Origin: Stereocaulon alpinum
Lineage: Eukaryota > Ascomycota > Lecanoromycetes > Lecanorales > Stereocaulaceae
DNA: 64,000 nt
Assembly: GCA_018257865.1 (NCBI GenBank)
Contig: JAEUBA010000020.1
Coordinates: 186,001-250,000 of the forward strand
Direction of reading: 5' to 3'
Numbering within the stretch: the stretch's first letter is position 1; each line of letters begins with the position of its first letter. Positions 22,418 to 34,644 of the stretch are shown piece after piece. The position numbers and the translations under genes were made by a program. The notes beneath the pieces are model-generated. The model searched no databases, was not told the origin of the DNA, and saw only the letters and a program-made list of their open reading frames with translations.

Positions 22418-24355
22418 ATGGCCTTCCTCCCCATTGCCGTCGGACCTCCTCGACCCCAAGCCAGACTCTCATATCTCACGCTCTCCTCAATATATCGGTC
22501 CTTCACCACCACAATCGCCCCACACTCGTCCTCCCAATTTCGCCGCTCGGACTTCACAAGCCAGCCATTTACAGGAAGCTATGAGCCAGGAGGACCAACG
22601 TCGGGACCGCTTGGCAATGCCTCTGCTATTGGAGTGCCGTCATTGACGCCGAAGGCGCTCAAGCAGCATCTTGATAATTTCGTTGTGGGACAGGAACGAG
22701 CGAAGAAGGTGCTGAGCGTGGCGGTATACAATCATTATCAGAGGATACAAGAGGCACAGCGAATGGAAGATGAGGAGCATGAATTGTTACAACAGCAGCT
22801 ACGGAGAGAGATGGCTGAGGGGCATCCGTTAGAAGGTACACAGAGCAAGCCACCATATCCCAGGCCCCAACTGATTGTCCTCTAGATGAGTTCCCGGGCC
22901 ACCAGCAAGCAATCCCTCTACATCCTCCGTCCTCAGGTCTAGGCGCCCCTCCAATACAGGACACTTCGCCTCTCACTCTCGAGAAAGCCAACATCCTGCT
23001 GCTCGGGCCCTCAGGTGTCGGCAAGACTCTGATGGCCAAAACCCTAGCCAGAGTCCTCTCCGTCCCTTTCAGCATGTCAGATTGCACACCCTTCACTCAG
23101 GCCGGCTACATTGGCGAAGATGCTGAGATATGTGTCTCACGCCTTTTAGCAGCCGCAAACTACGATGTTGCAGCTGCAGAACGAGGCATCATCTGCCTCG
23201 ACGAAATAGACAAGATCAGTACTGCGAAAGTGAGCCATGGCAAGGACGTTGGGGGCGAGGGCGTGCAACAGGCGCTTCTCAAGATCATTGAGGGCACTAC
23301 GCTACAGATACAGGCAAAGCAAGAGAAGTCAGCGCGAGGTCCTGGCGCGCCGCCGAGCGGCTATCCCACAAACAGTCCTCTATCGGGCGGTATGATGGGT
23401 GGTCCTTCATCGACTTCGTCCGGTTCGGGTAATACTAGTAGTGGACCGTCCAAGTCCGAGACGTACAACGTTAGGACCGACAACATCCTGTTCATATGCG
23501 CCGGTGCTTTCGTCGGACTGCAAAAGATGGTCATGAACCGCATAGCCAAAGGATCCATAGGCTTTGGATCACCCATCCGTACCTCATCTTCATCCTCTTC
23601 CAGCGCTGCAGGCAATAGAGACACCACCATCTCCGTCAAGACCGGCTCAGAAGAGAGCAAGATGTACGAGAAACACCTCCCATTCTTCACCACCCAGACG
23701 CCGGACCAAGCACCCTTGACCGAGTACAATCCCCTCGATCTCGTCGAACCTGCGGATCTCCAGACCTACGGCCTGATACCAGAACTCGTAGGCCGCATAC
23801 CAGTCTCAGCAGCCCTGTCAGCGTTAAATGAGGAATCTCTGGTTCGAGTCCTGACAGAGCCACGAAACAGTCTAATGCGCCAATATGAGCAACTCTTCCA
23901 ACTGAGCGGCGTAGAGCTACGCTTCACGCGCGGCGCACTAAGACAAGTAGCAAAAAGCGCAATGGACATGGGCACTGGAGCTCGAGGCTTACGTACAGTA
24001 TGCGAGCGCCTCCTAACAGAAACAATGTTCGAAGCACCTGGTATGCCCCTACCCACTCTCCTGACCCTCCCCTCCCCCCTTCCACCTACTTACTAATTAA
24101 CCCCCAGGCTCAAGCATCAAATACGTCCTTATAACCGAAGCCGTCGCCCAACGAAAAACAGCACCCATCTACCTCGCCCGCGGCTCCCAGCATAGATTCC
24201 AATCGCTCATTGCAGCCGAAGAAGAAGAATGGGATGCGCGGATGAATAAGGAGAGGAAGAAAGATGATGATAATGGTGAGGGGGGTGATGCTGGGGGTGG
24301 GATGGGGAGCTTTCAGGAGTACAGGGAGAAGAGTACTGCTGTTGGGGGGATATGA
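22418..24355 (+). CDS. mcx1: Mitochondrial Clp protease-type AAA+ ATPase ClpX
   Basis: AAA+ unfoldase of the mitochondrial matrix. The first in-frame ATG is at 22418. The start is Arg/Ser-rich and hydroxylated, like a mitochondrial presequence. The ClpX entry motif LKQHLDNFVVGQERAKKVLS follows. An intron (22836-22885 by GTACAC...CTCTAG) leads to DEFPGH. The Walker A is GPSGVGKTLMAKTLA, the pore region is GYIGEDAE, and the Walker B is IICLDEIDKI. The sensor and arginine-finger region (GLIPELVGRIPV) and the C-terminal small domain (TGARGLRTVCERLL) are present. A second intron near 24042-24108 joins to SSIKYVLITEAVAQRK. The bacterial N-terminal zinc domain is absent, as in yeast Mcx1. A Ser/Gly-rich insert of about 60 residues separates Walker B from sensor 1. 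From about 24225 codon choice turns abruptly G-rich. Confidence 0.92.
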
Positions 24356-24795
24356 TGATGAATGAAATGTATGAGAGGTTTGGGAGGGTTTGATGGGTTA
24401 TGATTCATGTGTATATGTGTGGAATACGTGTCTCGACGTTGGTCATGACAGGAGGGAATTTTGGATACATTTAGCATTGCAGCGGCGTTGAGCGCAGGCT
24501 TGGTGTAAGTATATCGATATAGCGTTATAACAATTCAACAAACCAAGGCATTCTGAGCTGCTGAAAAGCCAGCCTCAATGTTTAGCAGATGTGGTCAAGG
24601 GATCCATTCATTTTTGACGAGTGAGTTGTATGTCTATAGCCTAGAGTACCAAGGGAGAGGCCTAGACGCGAGATAATTGGATTGGGATCGAAAAAGCCTT
24701 TTGTTGAGTGGTCAGGAACAGCTATCGTACGAGCAGCGACAACGAAGTGCTCTCCCTTTCCTTACGTAAATGTACAAATGTCTACCGCGATCGCT
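24356..24795. terminator. Convergent 3' flanks of ClpX and ATP2
   Basis: A 440-bp spacer between two converging genes, expected to hold both polyadenylation regions. No gene is seen. Confidence 0.35.
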
Positions 24796-26805
24796 CTAGC
24801 TCTTGTCCAAATCCGCCAGAATCTTCTCTCCCTTTTGACGAGCGGAGTCGATGTCGCCGACCATGTAGAAAGCACCTGATGAGGTTTGATCAGTACGTAG
24901 TTCCTTGAGATCGAGAATAAATAGATAGCTTACCTTCTGGTAGATCATCACCCTCTCCGCTCATGATAGCCTTAAAGCTACGAATGGTATCCTTCAAGTC
25001 CACCAACTTCCCTTCAATACCAGTGAACACCTGCGCGACGGTGAACGGCTGGCTCAAGAATCTCTGCAGCTTTCGAGCGCGCTCGACAGTCAACTTGTCC
25101 GCTTCTGACAACTCGTCCATACCCAAAATAGCAATGATATCCTGCAACGACTTGTACTCTTGCAACATCTGCTGCACACGCGAAGCAGTGTCATAGTGGT
25201 CTTGGCCAACGACACGAGGATCTAACATACGGGACTTGGAATCGAGAGGATCGACAGCTGGGTAGATACCCAATTCCGAGATACCACGAGACAACACAGT
25301 GGTGGCGTCCAAATGGGCGAAGGTGGTGGCAGGGGCGGGATCAGTCAAATCGTCAGCGGGCACGTAGACGGCCTGTACTGATGTAATTGATCCTTTCTGG
25401 GTGGTTGTGATACGTTCCTGCATGAGACCCATGTCCACGGCAAGAGTGGGTTGGTAACCGACGGCAGATGGGATACGACCAAGAAGAGCGGACACTTCAG
25501 AACCAGCTTGAGTGAAACGGAAGATGTTGTCGATGAAGAGAAGTACTAGGCAGTTAGCAAGGCATTCAGTCTTATGGAAGTAGTCTGTTCTTACCATCTT
25601 GACCCTCTTCGTCACGGAAGTACTCAGCCACGGTCAAACCAGTAAGGGCGACACGAGCACGAGCTCCTGGAGGCTCATTCATTTGACCGAACACGAGAGC
25701 GACCTTAGAATCGCCATCCAGCTGGATGACCGAGGTTTCTTGCATTTCGTGGTACAAGTCGTTACCCTCTCGAGTACGCTCACCAACACCTGTGAAGACA
25801 GAGAAACCACCATGAGCTTTGGCAATGTTATTCTGTTGCTGGATTTAGCCTAGTCGCTTCAATACAATCCCTTTCCATGTCGGTGTAACCCACAATCAAC
25901 TCCTGAATGAACACGGTCTTGCCGACACCAGCACCTCCGAAAAGGCCAATCTTTCCACCACGAGCATAAGGAGCGAGGAGATCCACGACCTTGATACCAG
26001 TAATGAGCACCTCGGCAGATGTCGCCTGCTCAACGAACGTAGGAGCATCGGCATGGATGGGCATCTTCTGGGTGTGCTTGATGGGGCCTCGTTCGTCGAT
26101 TGGATCACCAGTGACATTCATGATACGGCCAAGCGTTCCTGGCCCAACGGGGATCATAATTGGAGAACCAGTGTCTGTAGCTTTCCTTCCACGCACAAGA
26201 CCTCCGGTACCTGCATGGTCTCATGTAAGCATTTCGTCGCTTGTTACCGCTGACGTAGCTAAAGCGCCTACCATCCATAGCAATCGTTCGGACAACATTT
26301 TCACCCAGATGTTGCTAGTAATAACGTTAGCTGAAATTCGTCGGACGCTATGACGCCTCAGTAAGTAGCATACCGCGACTTCGAGAACCAGCTTTTGTCC
26401 GTCGTTCTCTGTCTCCAGGGCGTTGAGAATAGGCGGTAAAGCATCGGTGTCGAATTTCACTATTGTGAAAGAGAATAATCAGATCATGAGCCTTTCCAGA
26501 GGGAAGACCAAAGCTTCGTTGCCAGCTCGTAAGCCTGCAAGAGAGGGAATTTCGCATACCGTCCACGACGGCTCCAATGACTTGATGTATCTTGCCATCT
26601 CCTACTCCACTGGCGAAACGAGCTCCCAGAGCTGGAGCGAGGTTACTCTTTATGGGTTGGAAGGCGCGTCGAGCTGTTGTTGGCCGTGAGAAGGCAGATG
26701 CTCGAAGCGTTCGAGCGAGTCCGCTGTATCCGAGCCACCGAGGTCAGCCGGTGCCATTGGAGCTTTGAAAGCATACGCATTCAGTTGTACATACCTCTTC
26801 AACAT
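24796..26805 (-). CDS. atp2: Mitochondrial ATP synthase F1 subunit beta
   Basis: Catalytic beta subunit of F1Fo ATP synthase in the mitochondrial inner membrane. The ATG at 26805 starts a very short first exon. An intron with GTATGT...ACAG ends then gives MLKSGLARTLRASAFSRP, a typical presequence. Further exons give VGDGKIHQVIGAVVD, VKFDTDALPPILNALE and LGENVVRTIAMDG. The Walker A is GGAGVGKTVFIQELI. A short intron precedes NNIAKAHGG. Then come VFGQMNEPPGARARV, VLLFIDNIFRFTQAGSEVSALLGR and ARKLQRFLSQPF. The last exon ends with MVGDIDSARQKGEKILADLD and the stop at 24796-24798. Every nucleotide-binding and catalytic motif is intact. It is divergent to COX5 across about 300 bp. Confidence 0.97.
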
Positions 26806-27102
26806 TATGAAAGATGTAAAAGAACGGTAGATGTGGGAGTGGAGAGATCAAGTGAGAGTGATGGAGCTTCTTGCTTGGGTGAGAGGAAGAGGAGGTTGCT
26901 GCTCGGGAAAAACCGCTAGCACTAGCTTGCATGCTTAATTTTGTACACGCCCGAACGACTTGCACGCTTGAACATTCACCACCTCCCACGCATGCGGATC
27001 AGAGTCAATTGAGCTGCGAAAGCCACAAGGAGCTTCCGTACCAAGCCCTTGAGCACTTCTGCTCACCTACACATTCCGCTCCTGTTACGAAAACCCTTCA
27101 AT
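26806..27102. promoter_or_regulatory. Bidirectional promoter between ATP2 and COX5
   Basis: A 297-bp spacer separates the start codons of an F1 ATPase gene and a complex IV gene. A single shared regulatory region is likely. No specific factor site was recognised. Confidence 0.5.
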
Positions 27103-27946
27103 ATGCTACGTTCCTTACCCCGAGCTGCTCCCAGCTCCTCGTCCTTCCGAAGTCCCTCCATTCGCACAGCTATACGACCGGCCAAAGCCTCACTACCAAT
27201 ATGTACAGCCGATATCAGATACCAGCAGACGCGCTCGGCCGCTGATCATGCTATCTCAAACCCAACGCTCGCGCAGATTGAGAAGCGATGGGAGGGAATG
27301 CCTCCTCAAGAGCAGGCTGATTTGTGGATGGCATTGCGGGACCGGATGAAGAACGACTGGCGTGAATTGACCCTTAATGAGAGAAAAGCAGGTGTGTATA
27401 CCTATCCCAAGGATCACAGCACCTTCACCATCTGGACTCCCCGTCCTAACGTTCTTACGTCACAACTACCGAAGTCTCTCCCTTTGAGCCGTCTTTCTCG
27501 CCTGTCTATGCCTAAGTCTTGTTCAAAGCTGACATAGACCTTCTTTTCAGCATACTGGATCGCCTTCGGTCCCCACGGGCCACGCTCGATGCCCCCCCCA
27601 GGCGAGAATTGGTGGGTATTCAAAATGACAATGCTTGGCTGCGGTGTCTCCTTCATCCTATTCGCCCTTATCCGGACGCAAGCGCGACCACCACCAAAGA
27701 CAATGAATGCACAGTATCAAGAGATGACGAATGAATACCTCAAGGTATGTAAATGCCTCAGGCAGACGTCGATATGCCTTATACCCGGGCGCATATCTGA
27801 ATCTGTTTGGTACTAACGCAATGGGCAACCAACAGAACCAAAAAACAGAACCAATATCCGGCGTGTCATCAGAGGGCTACACAGGCAAAGGAATGGTGCA
27901 GAGCAAGACGCGGAAAGGTGGCTTGCCGAAGGATGATGACGAATAG
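27103..27946 (+). CDS. cox5: Cytochrome c oxidase subunit IV/5 (nuclear-encoded)
   Basis: Small inner-membrane subunit of respiratory complex IV. The ATG at 27103 opens a cleavable-type presequence (MLRSLPRAAPSSSSFRSPSI). The mature part contains IEKRWEGMPPQEQADLWMAL and WRELTLNERKA. After an intron with GTGTGT...TTTTCAG ends come AYWIAFGPHGPR and one membrane span (MTMLGCGVSFILFALIRT). A second intron joins YLKNQKTEPISGVSSEGYTG to the stop at 27944-27946. The domain order and single transmembrane helix fit the COX IV family. Confidence 0.92.
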
Positions 27947-28845
27947 TCGATCATCTTCGTATCAAACTACACGCACAATGTATTCTACTATTGCAATTAT
28001 CACCATCATCATCAGTATCGGGCGATATCAAACATGGAAATTACCCGCTGGGCTGAGAGCTGAAAAGAGAGAGGGGGAAAAGGTAGGGATGACTAGGTGT
28101 GGTATTCTGTCTATATTGTTCAGGGTTTGTACAGATGCATAGAACTCGAAGAATTGAGAATGATTTAGCTTAGCCAAACATGGCCGTTGAATATACATGG
28201 ACCTTCTGTCACGCTGCGCAATCCGCGGACGAATCGGCGTTCCTAATGAAATACCGTTTTGAACGCCGAGATACTTTTGGCTTATCTACCTTAATCCCAT
28301 CAAGTCGCCTCATTACTTAGCTGCTCTTGCGTCTCAACAATCAATAGCATACTAACATGCCATGCCACTGAGCTCAATCATCCGAAATCCTTCAAACGCT
28401 CGGTCCGCTACGAGCTTTAAAAGTTCACAAATCATCTCGACCAACAACAACAACGCCTAACGCTCTGATTCATCCACCTAAGCGGTCTCACGTAGATATT
28501 TGTTCAGTACACAGTAACCCTATACTTAAAAGCCTTCCATCTCATCCAAAGACGGTTATTAGCAACTCAAATCGCCCTGCTGATAATATGCCCGCGACGA
28601 AATATGTTAGGTGATTGATTGCCCGAAACTTCGTTCGAGGGGGTAAGTAAACTTTCCATATCCAGCCAGATACGTTAACGATGGGCTCTACCGTATCAAG
28701 TCCGCATCGAGTGAGGTGATTGCTTGCGCCAAGAAAGAGCAACGTACCGAGTCTACGGAAGATATCGAACAAGGGAGATACAATTTGGATTCAGATTCTA
28801 CTTGTTCTCTGGAACAGACTCACTCAGCGATCCTCATGTCGGTAC
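27947..28845. other. Intergenic, convergent 3' flanks
   Basis: About 900 bp between COX5 and the minus-strand zinc-finger gene. Short frames show no motifs. Confidence 0.4.
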
Positions 28846-30777
28846 CTATGACAAGACCGTAACGTCCTTAGCATCTAAACCCGGCAATATCGGCAACCCT
28901 CGTGCCTTTGGAGCATACATCTGCGGAACGAGATGTTCATGAAGCAAGCGTTCCACCTCTCTTTCCCGCCACTGATCGCCCGTCTCCCACTCCAGTCCCT
29001 GTTGTGCAGCAATGTCTTCTACCCGTCGTCCACTAAAGATGGTATCATGCTGTAGTGGCTGGAGGGGATGTGTGCTGGCGGAGTGCTTCTTGAAGCTTGG
29101 GAGATCGGGGAAGAGAATTCCAGACATAGGACATGCGAGGCGAGAACAAATATAGCTTTTTGTGACAAGGGTGGTTGGGTCTGATTCTTCGCCCATAGGA
29201 ATGAACAGATCACCTGCTCGACGGGGATAGGGTAAGAAGTGCTGCAGTAGATGTTTCCTATATCGCATGATAAGTCCATGATCTAGCCTGGGAAAGGTTG
29301 ATAACGTACCTGTTTTCTTCCGGGGTTTCCGATCTCGTATGACATTCTACATATAGACATTTCCTTGAGTAATATAAATCGTACATCAGCTGTGGTATCT
29401 CTGGTATAAGCATACCTTTCCGAATATCTTCAGAAAGCACAGTGAGCATGTGATATAGCTCAAGCTGGGAGTCGTAATCCACCGATTGGAAGGTTTCGGG
29501 TGAAGTGATCGATATGATGTTGCCACTCTCAACTTGCACATCTCCTGGGGGTATAGATGGGGTAAATCCAGCTTCCAAGTTCTTCCAGCTATAAGGCCAA
29601 GGCAAGCCCGACGAATGCCGCATACGCACATGGACAAGAAGTTCAATCCAGGTCGAAAATCGCCTGATCCATCCACACTTCGCACAAAAGTATTGCTCGA
29701 GCTGCGATTCGGTGAGGGACACATCGCCGGGGCGTGGGAACTTCTGGTTTGACCTGTCTCCGACATAATACCGCGTGGTAGAAGACGTTGGCCGAGAAGG
29801 TGGCGGAGGTGGAGGCGGAGTTGCACTTCGTTCCTTCGCTGGGGGGACGTTCTGAATTATCTCCTCTCCAAATTTTTCCAAATTATCCTCGGAATGAGTA
29901 GCATCTTCGTCCTCAGTCTTGTCGTCTACCATATCTGCATCTTTACTATATTCATTCTCACGGTGATCGAATTCGATCTCCTCGTCCTTAATGCCCACTT
30001 CAATGCCTTGCATTGCTCGGACCCCTGACTGCTCCTCCGCTGTTGCCGAGGCTGCAATACAATTCTGCACGTCGACAGCTGCATGACTAGAAGCCTCCTT
30101 ACGCTCTCCGGTCTTCAAGGCATTCTTAATCCAATTTGTGATATATGAACGATATTCGCGGATGTCATCTGGAGTAATTCCGACATCCTCCAACTCTTGA
30201 GCAATCTGGTGCCAAACATTCTCGTCTCCCTCTTCCGCAGACTCGATGCTATCGACGGAGATCGGAGAGCCTTCACGTATTCGGAGGTGATGACTCAATC
30301 CCTGTAGAAGCTTCTCCACCCGTGCCACGCCAGAGCTGCGAATTTCTTCATCAGCTACCAATCCAAGAGTAGAGCGCGAAGGCCATACCTGGCAAGGCTA
30401 ACATTGAATGAGGTCAGGAGAGCCGTCTTTGATGTGATACGTTGTTGCAGTTATTTGATTGGCTCTCTCTTCCAACGAAGCCTATCCCGAATCCTCTTGT
30501 TCTTTGTGCCAAGGCTCTGATATTCTTGTAGCTGACTCTCTAGCTCATTGAGAACGTCATTACACTCTTCGATCAGGCGCTTTAGATCAGCTGTTTGTCT
30601 TTGATCGAGTCCAAGATCATTGAGCTTCTCCTTCAAATCATTCAAGAAGAGCTCCAGGTGTTGGACTTCAATAGACACTGCTTTGAATTCCTTAGGAGCG
30701 TCTCGACAACCCCGCCAAACCTTATGCGCCAACTGAATACAGATGAGTACGTCGCTCACGCTAAAGCCGAAGCTCAT
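28846..30777 (-). CDS. Fungal N-terminal helical domain plus C2H2-like zinc-finger protein, copy 1
   Basis: The first exon (ATG at 30777) reads MSFGFSVSDVLICIQLAHKV...CRDAPKEF, then a heptad-rich helix. This is the type of N-terminal domain found on many fungal NLR-like, ankyrin and C2H2 proteins. After an intron near 30362-30450 comes a conserved block (EEGDENVWHQIAQELEDVGI), then an acidic stretch and a run of prolines. A C2H2-like finger follows (FCAKCGWIRRF...HVRMRH), and a second Cys/His cluster lies in the last exon (ICSRLACPMSG...HSASTH). About 600 residues. The likely setting is nuclear, or signalling in non-self responses, but no function is established. It is followed upstream by a paralogue at 31.6-32.9 kb in the same orientation. 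Exon joins near 29270 are approximate. Confidence 0.7.
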
Positions 30778-31585
30778 ATTTAACGCTTTGCAACTCCCTT
30801 ATAAGGATGCAGAAACAATCAAAAATCGTCTGGCCCAAGACAGCCACAGACTCGTAGGGAAAGCATCGCAAGGATGAGAGCACAATACTATTGTTGAAGG
30901 GTAAGTACTGTAAGATGGACTAGGCAGCGAACGTAAAGAGGGAATTACTACGGCCGGCCGTGCTCAGCCTTTCCTTGCTCACCTTCCTGAAGAAGATGCT
31001 TGCATGTAACCTGCTTTTCTAGCGTTAGCTCAGCGAGAACACCCACAGTCCAAGCGGCATGTGGGATGAATCTTGAGGAGATGCTTAGCATGCTTTGGCC
31101 AGAGCCTTTCCTCCACTGATGAAAGGTGGCATAGAGATGATACGCTCTTGCCTAACGTGTCGTCCGCATGTGCAGCGCCGAAGCTGCAGTAGCATTCTAG
31201 TGCTAATGAACGGGCTGACAGTGCATATGTCACAAGAGCACGTCGATGCTGCCTTGTCCAGCCGTCTCAATATTCCAATAATCTTAGAATGACCCGGGCT
31301 AAAACGATGGAGGCCGTGTATAGAGAGGAGCGAACGTGGCAATACACAATGAGTTCTCCTGCAGATGAACAAGAACGCCAAACCCAAGAGGCAAATATTC
31401 GGCTTCGCGCTCATAACAAAAACATTTCGAATCCAACGGCGGGCGCTTGGCATATACCCAAGAGATGATATGCCACTTTTTACTAGCGTTGCCAGAATTC
31501 AGAAGGTGCAGACAAGGAGAAACTCAGAAACAGTGACATTGCTTTCCTAACACTCCCTGTCAATATTCGTGTCTTAGATAGGGGT
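30778..31585. other. Intergenic between the tandem zinc-finger paralogues
   Basis: About 800 bp. One minus frame near 31095-31160 has a few Cys residues, but I do not see a gene. Confidence 0.4.
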
Positions 31586-32883
31586 CTAAGGTCTGATAAC
31601 CTCACATGTGGTCCATCTTCGTTTTGCTTGAAGATCTTTCTGGTCCACCTTATTCCTGCTAGACATTCGCGATCTTGTGGGCGTTCCTCAAGTGATGGGT
31701 CAAATTGTACAACCTCGTTTACTTCGTATTGCAGTCGCTCCCATCATTTTTCCTCTCCAAGCATACGAAGACTGTGGGTAGCTTGTTGCGATGGTTGATC
31801 TGGACGTGTCGAGCTAGATTGTGCTTCGCATACTCCCCCATGAACAGTTTCTGACATTTGTCGCGTTCGATTGAGCTCTCACTCGTGGGAAGTCTGAGGG
31901 GCTCCAGAACGAAGGTAGTAATGCTGCCGCATTCGGGCACAAAGGTAGCTGAGGATCTTGATACGGCAATGAATTATCGGGCTGGGCGAATCCTGCCATC
32001 CCCATGTACGTAGCTGACGTGTTGCCAAGACTCAGTGGTTCTTCAAACGGCGATTTCGGTGTAATATCACTCCAATCTCCTGCATAATCACCTTGCGTGA
32101 TCGGCTTCCGCCCGCGAACAGTAGGTTTTGAAGAGGCTTGGTGGGGTAGTTCAGAAGAAAGCGTGTCCGGGTCTGGGCTTACGAGCACAGAATTCTCATC
32201 AAGGTTGCCGTTGCCCAGAGCTTCCTTTATCCAAGCCGTGATATAGAGGCGGTGTTCGTTCACGATGTCTGGCGTTATGCCAACATCCTCCAGTTCTCTA
32301 CCAATCTGATACCAAACATCTTCATCCCCTTCTTGAGCTGATGCTATACTTTCAACACTTATGACTGAGCGCTCGCGTAGCCCAGATTGACGTTCCAACA
32401 TCAGCTGCTGTAGCATAGCTTCAATGCGAGCCATCCCCGAACTAAACAATATCAGTCATTGACGTCGGCAAAAGGTACCCTAAAAGATACATACCCTACA
32501 AGACCTACGTTGAAAGAGATCAACAGACCAGTATTGGAGATCACTTGTTGCCTTATATCATCGACCTGCTCTTTGCCCCAACAAAGTCTGTCCCATGTTC
32601 TCCTGCTCTGCGTTCCCAGACTTTTGCATTTCTTCAGTAGAGCCTGTAGCTCTTGGAGTGTCTTACTGCGTCCTTGAACTATAGTTCCTAGGTTTTCCTT
32701 TTTTTCTGCTGTGAGTTCCTTGCCATCGATAGTCTCTTGAACCTGTGATAGCACCAACTGAAGGCTCGCGACCTCGTTCGAAACAGCAAGAAAATCCTTT
32801 GGCGCGTCGCGGCAATCTTGCCATACTTTGCGGGCCAGCCGTATGCAGGTAACGAAGTCGTTCACACTGAAGCCGAAGCTCAT
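31586..32883 (-). CDS. Fungal N-terminal helical domain plus zinc-finger-like protein, copy 2
   Basis: Paralogue of the 28.8-30.8 kb gene. The ATG at 32883 begins MSFGFSVNDFVTCIRLARKV...CRDAPKDF, matching copy 1. After an intron near 32450-32490 come GMARIEAMLQQLM and EEGDEDVWYQIGRELEDVGI, again shared with copy 1. The acidic and proline parts of copy 1 are replaced by a shorter Ser/Thr-rich linker. Near 31930 the frame must change, either by an unresolved intron or by a disruption. It then reads PECGSI...DKCQKLFMGEYAKHN...HVQINH, a Cys/His cluster. A GTAAAC...CTAG intron gives NRNKVDQKDLQAKRRW and a stop near 31586. The 3' structure is uncertain and it could be partly degenerate. Confidence 0.6.
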
Positions 32884-33339
32884 TTTTGTGGGTAGCAATA
32901 GTCACAAAGCGTCGAAAACACGGGTTATGTGCACTGGTCGCGCCTGCCAATAGCTAAGCTAGGAGGGTAAACGTGAGCACAAGCAGAGCAAGTGTAGCGG
33001 TTGCGAAATGGACGTGAGCAGATGGAGTGGTTCGCCAATTATTCTATCAGCCTTGCCTGGCTCGTCTGCACCTGCCCCTCCCATAATCCGAGTTACAATT
33101 CTGTCTTGGAAACCCATAGAGTACGGAGTGGCCAGATTGATGCATTGATTGTGGAACAATATTCAAATTGACATTCCAGCAGCTCCAACGGACAAGAAAG
33201 CTTCGACTGGAATTACGTCATTGAAGGTCACGTGCAAGCAATCAACAGCAATGTCTAGTTCCTTCTAGGTCAAACAACTACATCCATTTTTCAGAGATTC
33301 CTCCATGACTTATCACAGGTCACGACGAAGATAACACTG
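32884..33339. promoter_or_regulatory. Divergent promoter region
   Basis: A 456-bp spacer between the minus zinc-finger copy 2 and the plus-strand gene at 33340. No specific elements were identified. Confidence 0.35.
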
Positions 33340-34356
33340 ATGAGGAAGACGTCCCTTCCGAACCTCGTCCGCGCCTCCAGACATGCTTTGAAGCTGAGGC
33401 CATGCTCCTCACGCCTTGTGCCATTCACCCACCAACCTCCACCACTCACACCATGTCGCACTCTCGCTCAAGTCCGCTCAGACCGCGAAGTCTTCCCTGA
33501 GCTCTGGTTCACAAGCTCACGCCCATCCCGCCAAACACCAGAAGAAGGAGGTGGAGTGAGACCCAACGATGTCCCTCCGCCCAACGAACGAACATTGAAG
33601 CTAGGGAAAAGTACGTCTCTCGGAATTATCCAAGCAAAACCACATACCATTCACCCAACAAACACAAATCGCTAACATCTCCCTCTCAATTTAGCCCTCC
33701 GAACCCTCCAATCCCGCCTCCCCACCCTCCTCGCCTCGCCCCTCCCCCCCGAAATCCTCTCCCCAAACATAACGCTCCACCTCTTCCCCTCAACGCACCC
33801 TCACCTCCCCACCGTCTCCGGCCGCGTAGCCTACCACGCCGCCCTCTGGACCGCCCCCATGGCCTGGGGCCGCGTCCCCATAGTAGGAAACGTGCGCCTC
33901 ACCATCCTCTCCGAGCGCATCGTAAAAAACGGCCCCCCGGCCTCCTCATCCTCCTCCAACGATTCCAACCACCCCGAACGCCTAATAGTCCGCTGGAAAA
34001 CCTGCGGCAAAACAAAAGGAAAAGGAATGGGCGCTTTCTACAAAGGAATCGGTGCGAGCGAGCAAGTCGATAAGATTACAGAGTGGTTGGGGGGAGATGC
34101 AAGAGATGATGAGGAGTTTTGTGGGCTTTTTATTTTTGAGTTTGATGGGGAGGGGAGGATTGTGAGTCATATTATTGAGCATGTTGAGGAGGGGAGGGAT
34201 TGGGAGAAGACGAGTCGGGTGGTTAGTGTTACGGATTGGTTGTTGGGGAGGATGGGGGGGAGTAGGGGGGAGGGGGGGTTTGCGTTGAGTTTGGCTGATG
34301 GTGGTGGTGGTGGGGATCAGGGGAGGAGGAGGTTTGAGGGGAGGGGTAGATGTTAA
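33340..34356 (+). CDS. Uncharacterised predicted mitochondrial protein
   Basis: Two exons joined across an intron (about 33617-33695, GTACGT...TTTAG) give GKTLRTLQSRLPTLL. The start (MRKTSLPNLVRASRHALKLR) is a convincing mitochondrial presequence with no acidic residues. The body has SGRVAYHAALWTAPMAWGR and, later, ERLIVRWKTCG and FIFEFDGEGRIVSHIIEHVE. The last segment is arranged like the end of an NTF2/SnoaL-type fold (compare DUF2358-like proteins), so a small alpha-beta barrel is possible. The C-terminus is Gly-rich and low in complexity. Codon choice flips at about 34080 from almost all C-ending to G/T-ending. About 310 residues; function unknown. Confidence 0.65.
34254..34285 (+). other. 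G-quadruplex-prone run
   Basis: Several runs of four or more G lie close together within the coding G-rich block, interrupted only by 1-4 bases. They sit just right of a C-to-G skew switch. Confidence 0.5.
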
Positions 34357-34644
34357 TGGCGTTTGGGGAATAGGTGGAATTCTGGAAGCTTCACGAGGCT
34401 GGCGGCGTTGGACGAGGTTGACGAGATTTACGCGGACAGATGAATGTGAATGTTATGGTCCATTGGAGCTAGACTGTATCATAGATCCCTTCTTGTACAG
34501 ACAATTCCACTTCTCTGACTCCATTTTCGCCGCTTCCGTCTATTGTAACCCATGCAAAAAGCCAGTAATGGATAGCCCTCAAGCAACACACGAGTCGATG
34601 TTGAAAATGCAATAAGCATGGATGCTACGATACCTTGGCCAGTA

